Of a DNA stretch of 6,363 nucleotides, positions 5,373-6,363 are shown in pieces; within the stretch, counting starts at the first letter, position 1, and each line of letters opens with the position of its first letter. The notes under the pieces are model-generated. The model saw only the letters and a program-made list of their open reading frames with translations, searched no databases and was not told where the DNA came from. The stretch lies in assembly GCA_030592085.1 (NCBI GenBank), contig JAUUZV010000150.1:1-6363 (forward strand), read 5' to 3'. This stretch comes from Clostridia bacterium (GTDB lineage: Bacteria; Bacillota; Clostridia; DUPQ01). Position numbers and translations under genes: made by a program.

Positions 5373-6363
5373 ATGAAAAAGACAAAAGTTTTATGTCTAG
5401 TAGTATGTTTAGTATTTGCTTTATCAGTAATGCTAACAGCTTGCGGAGATACTACTGTTGAAGAAACAGTAGCACCTACAGCAGCACCTACAGCAGCACC
5501 AACAGAAGAGCCTGAAGATACAACTCCTGTAGTTGATCCTAATGCTAAACCTGCTGAAATTGATATCACTAAAGTATTCTACTTTGGAGATTCACTGGAC
5601 AACACAGAACAGAAGACTAACTATGAAGTATGGATGACAGAAGAATATGACATCGATTTTGAAATGCATTATCCTGCTAGAAATAGTTATGTTGAGGTTA
5701 TTAACTTAGCTGTTGCATCAGGAGATCTTGATGGTATAGTTGCTTTGTTTACACCACAAATCGTAAGAGAGTGGAAAGCAGAAGGACTTATTTATCCATT
5801 AACAGATTTCTTAGCTGACAATGATACATTTAATGACACATTCCCAGAAGTTTGGAAAGAAACTTATACTTTCGACGGCGAATTATGGGCAGTAGCAGCT
5901 GGAGGCGACGGAACACCATCTATGTTTGCTAGATCTATTAGAGGAGACTGGTTAGATACATTTAATCTTTCAAGACCTGAAACTGTTTGGGATTTATATG
6001 AAGCATCAAAAATGTTCACATATAATGACCCTGATGGCAATGGAATTGATGATACCTTTGGTATGACTTCTAGAAACATGTGGTTAATGCAGGATATATT
6101 CCAAGCATTTGATGCTAGAATGAATCATGTAGCTGACGCAGTTCCAATTTGGAATCCTAACACAAACGTTTGGGAAGATTCAATGATTAAACCTGAAATG
6201 GTAGAATGTTTAACATTATTAGCTCAGATGGGCGCAGAAAATGTTATGGACCCAGAATCATTTGTTCACAGTTCTACAGTAGCTAAAAACAAAGTTAAAT
6301 CTGGTTACTATGGCGGATTCTTCTATTGGGATTCATGGATACTTTCAGTTGAATCAGCTTCAA
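5373..6363 (+). CDS. Extracellular solute-binding lipoprotein of the ABC importer (3' end outside window)
   Basis: 330 residues are visible and the frame is still open at the window end; relatives are usually 450-550 residues. The N-terminus is a lipoprotein signal: basic MKKTK, a hydrophobic stretch to Met20, and the lipobox LTAC with Cys24 as the lipidated residue. A low-complexity linker follows (Ala34-Glu45, three APTA/APTE units, then acidic and proline-rich to about 60), which spaces the domain from the membrane. From about 66 (KVFYFGD) the family 1 solute-binding domain begins. It includes INLAVASGDLDGIVAL (110-125) and the DPDGNGIDDTFGM loop (219-231), an EF-hand-like calcium site common in YtcQ/LplA-type binding proteins. 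It captures a sugar outside the cell and delivers it to the two permeases encoded upstream. It has its own promoter and hairpin leader. The ligand is unknown; an oligosaccharide is most likely. Confidence 0.93.
   Translation, partial: MKKTKVLCLVVCLVFALSVMLTACGDTTVEETVAPTAAPTAAPTEEPEDTTPVVDPNAKPAEIDITKVFYFGDSLDNTEQKTNYEVWMTEEYDIDFEMHYPARNSYVEVINLAVASGDLDGIVALFTPQIVREWKAEGLIYPLTDFLADNDTFNDTFPEVWKETYTFDGELWAVAAGGDGTPSMFARSIRGDWLDTFNLSRPETVWDLYEASKMFTYNDPDGNGIDDTFGMTSRNMWLMQDIFQAFDARMNHVADAVPIWNPNTNVWEDSMIKPEMVECLTLLAQMGAENVMDPESFVHSSTVAKNKVKSGYYGGFFYWDSWILSVESAS
5472..5507 (+). repeat. Three 12-base tandem repeats in the lipoprotein linker
   Basis: GCACCTACAGCA occurs twice exactly (5472-5483, 5484-5495) and a third time with changes (5496-5507). 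It encodes APTA-APTA-APTE just behind the lipidated cysteine. Whole-unit gain or loss would keep the frame and only change the linker length. Confidence 0.8.

Noticed and set aside
5345..5569. 74-codon minus-strand frame rich in Ala, Gly, Val and Ser
   Set aside because: Its low-complexity look comes from the tandem repeat and linker codons of the lipoprotein read backwards.
5864..6079. 71-codon minus-strand frame inside the binding-protein gene
   Set aside because: Fully contained in a clear coding region, with no domain or start signal to support it.

Overview
The window is AT-rich with the standard genetic code and strong GGAG-type ribosome binding sites. All genes lie on the plus strand. 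The transport cassette is of the LplB/YtcP type common in Firmicutes. Base composition, sigma-A-like promoters and a diderm-free lipoprotein layout point to a low-GC Gram-positive, most likely an anaerobic member of the Clostridia (Lachnospirales-like). That placement is an inference from style and gene families, not from a marker gene.

Region 1 (2-3172) is a tight three-gene run. It starts with the C-terminal part of a protein that looks like a heparinase II/III-type (alpha/alpha-toroid plus beta-sheet) polysaccharide-active protein. The start of a trans-sulfuration-family PLP enzyme overlaps its stop codon by four bases. Thirteen bases after that enzyme comes an M42-family metallo-aminopeptidase. 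Spacing and overlap say these three are co-transcribed from a promoter left of the window.

Region 2 (3173-3412) is a 240-base gap with no long gene. It holds an AU-rich stem-loop just after the peptidase stop and a clear sigma-A promoter (TTTACA-17 bp-TATAAT). An 8-bp inverted repeat overlaps the -35 box and the start of the transcript. The roughly 90-base leader contains a short stem-loop and a possible 15-codon leader ORF that ends just before the first permease gene.

Region 3 (3413-6363) is a carbohydrate ABC importer of the CUT1 type: an LplB-like permease, an LplC/YtcP-like permease, and a secreted lipoprotein solute-binding protein cut by the window end. No ATPase is present; such systems normally borrow a shared MsmX/UgpC-type ATPase. 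The 111-base gap before the binding protein has its own consensus-like promoter (TTGAAA-17 bp-TATAAT), and its transcript should begin with a stem-loop. This fits extra expression of the binding protein over the permeases.

Taken together, the locus looks like a carbohydrate uptake and breakdown region: a transporter for an oligosaccharide beside a possible polysaccharide-degrading enzyme, with an amino-acid lyase/synthase-like enzyme and a peptidase inserted between. I see no mobile element, CRISPR array, tRNA or rRNA, and no clearly new defence or mobile system. The most useful leads are the regulatory leader at 3289-3412, the promoter and 5' hairpin before the binding protein, and the atypical motifs of the PLP enzyme and the M42 peptidase.
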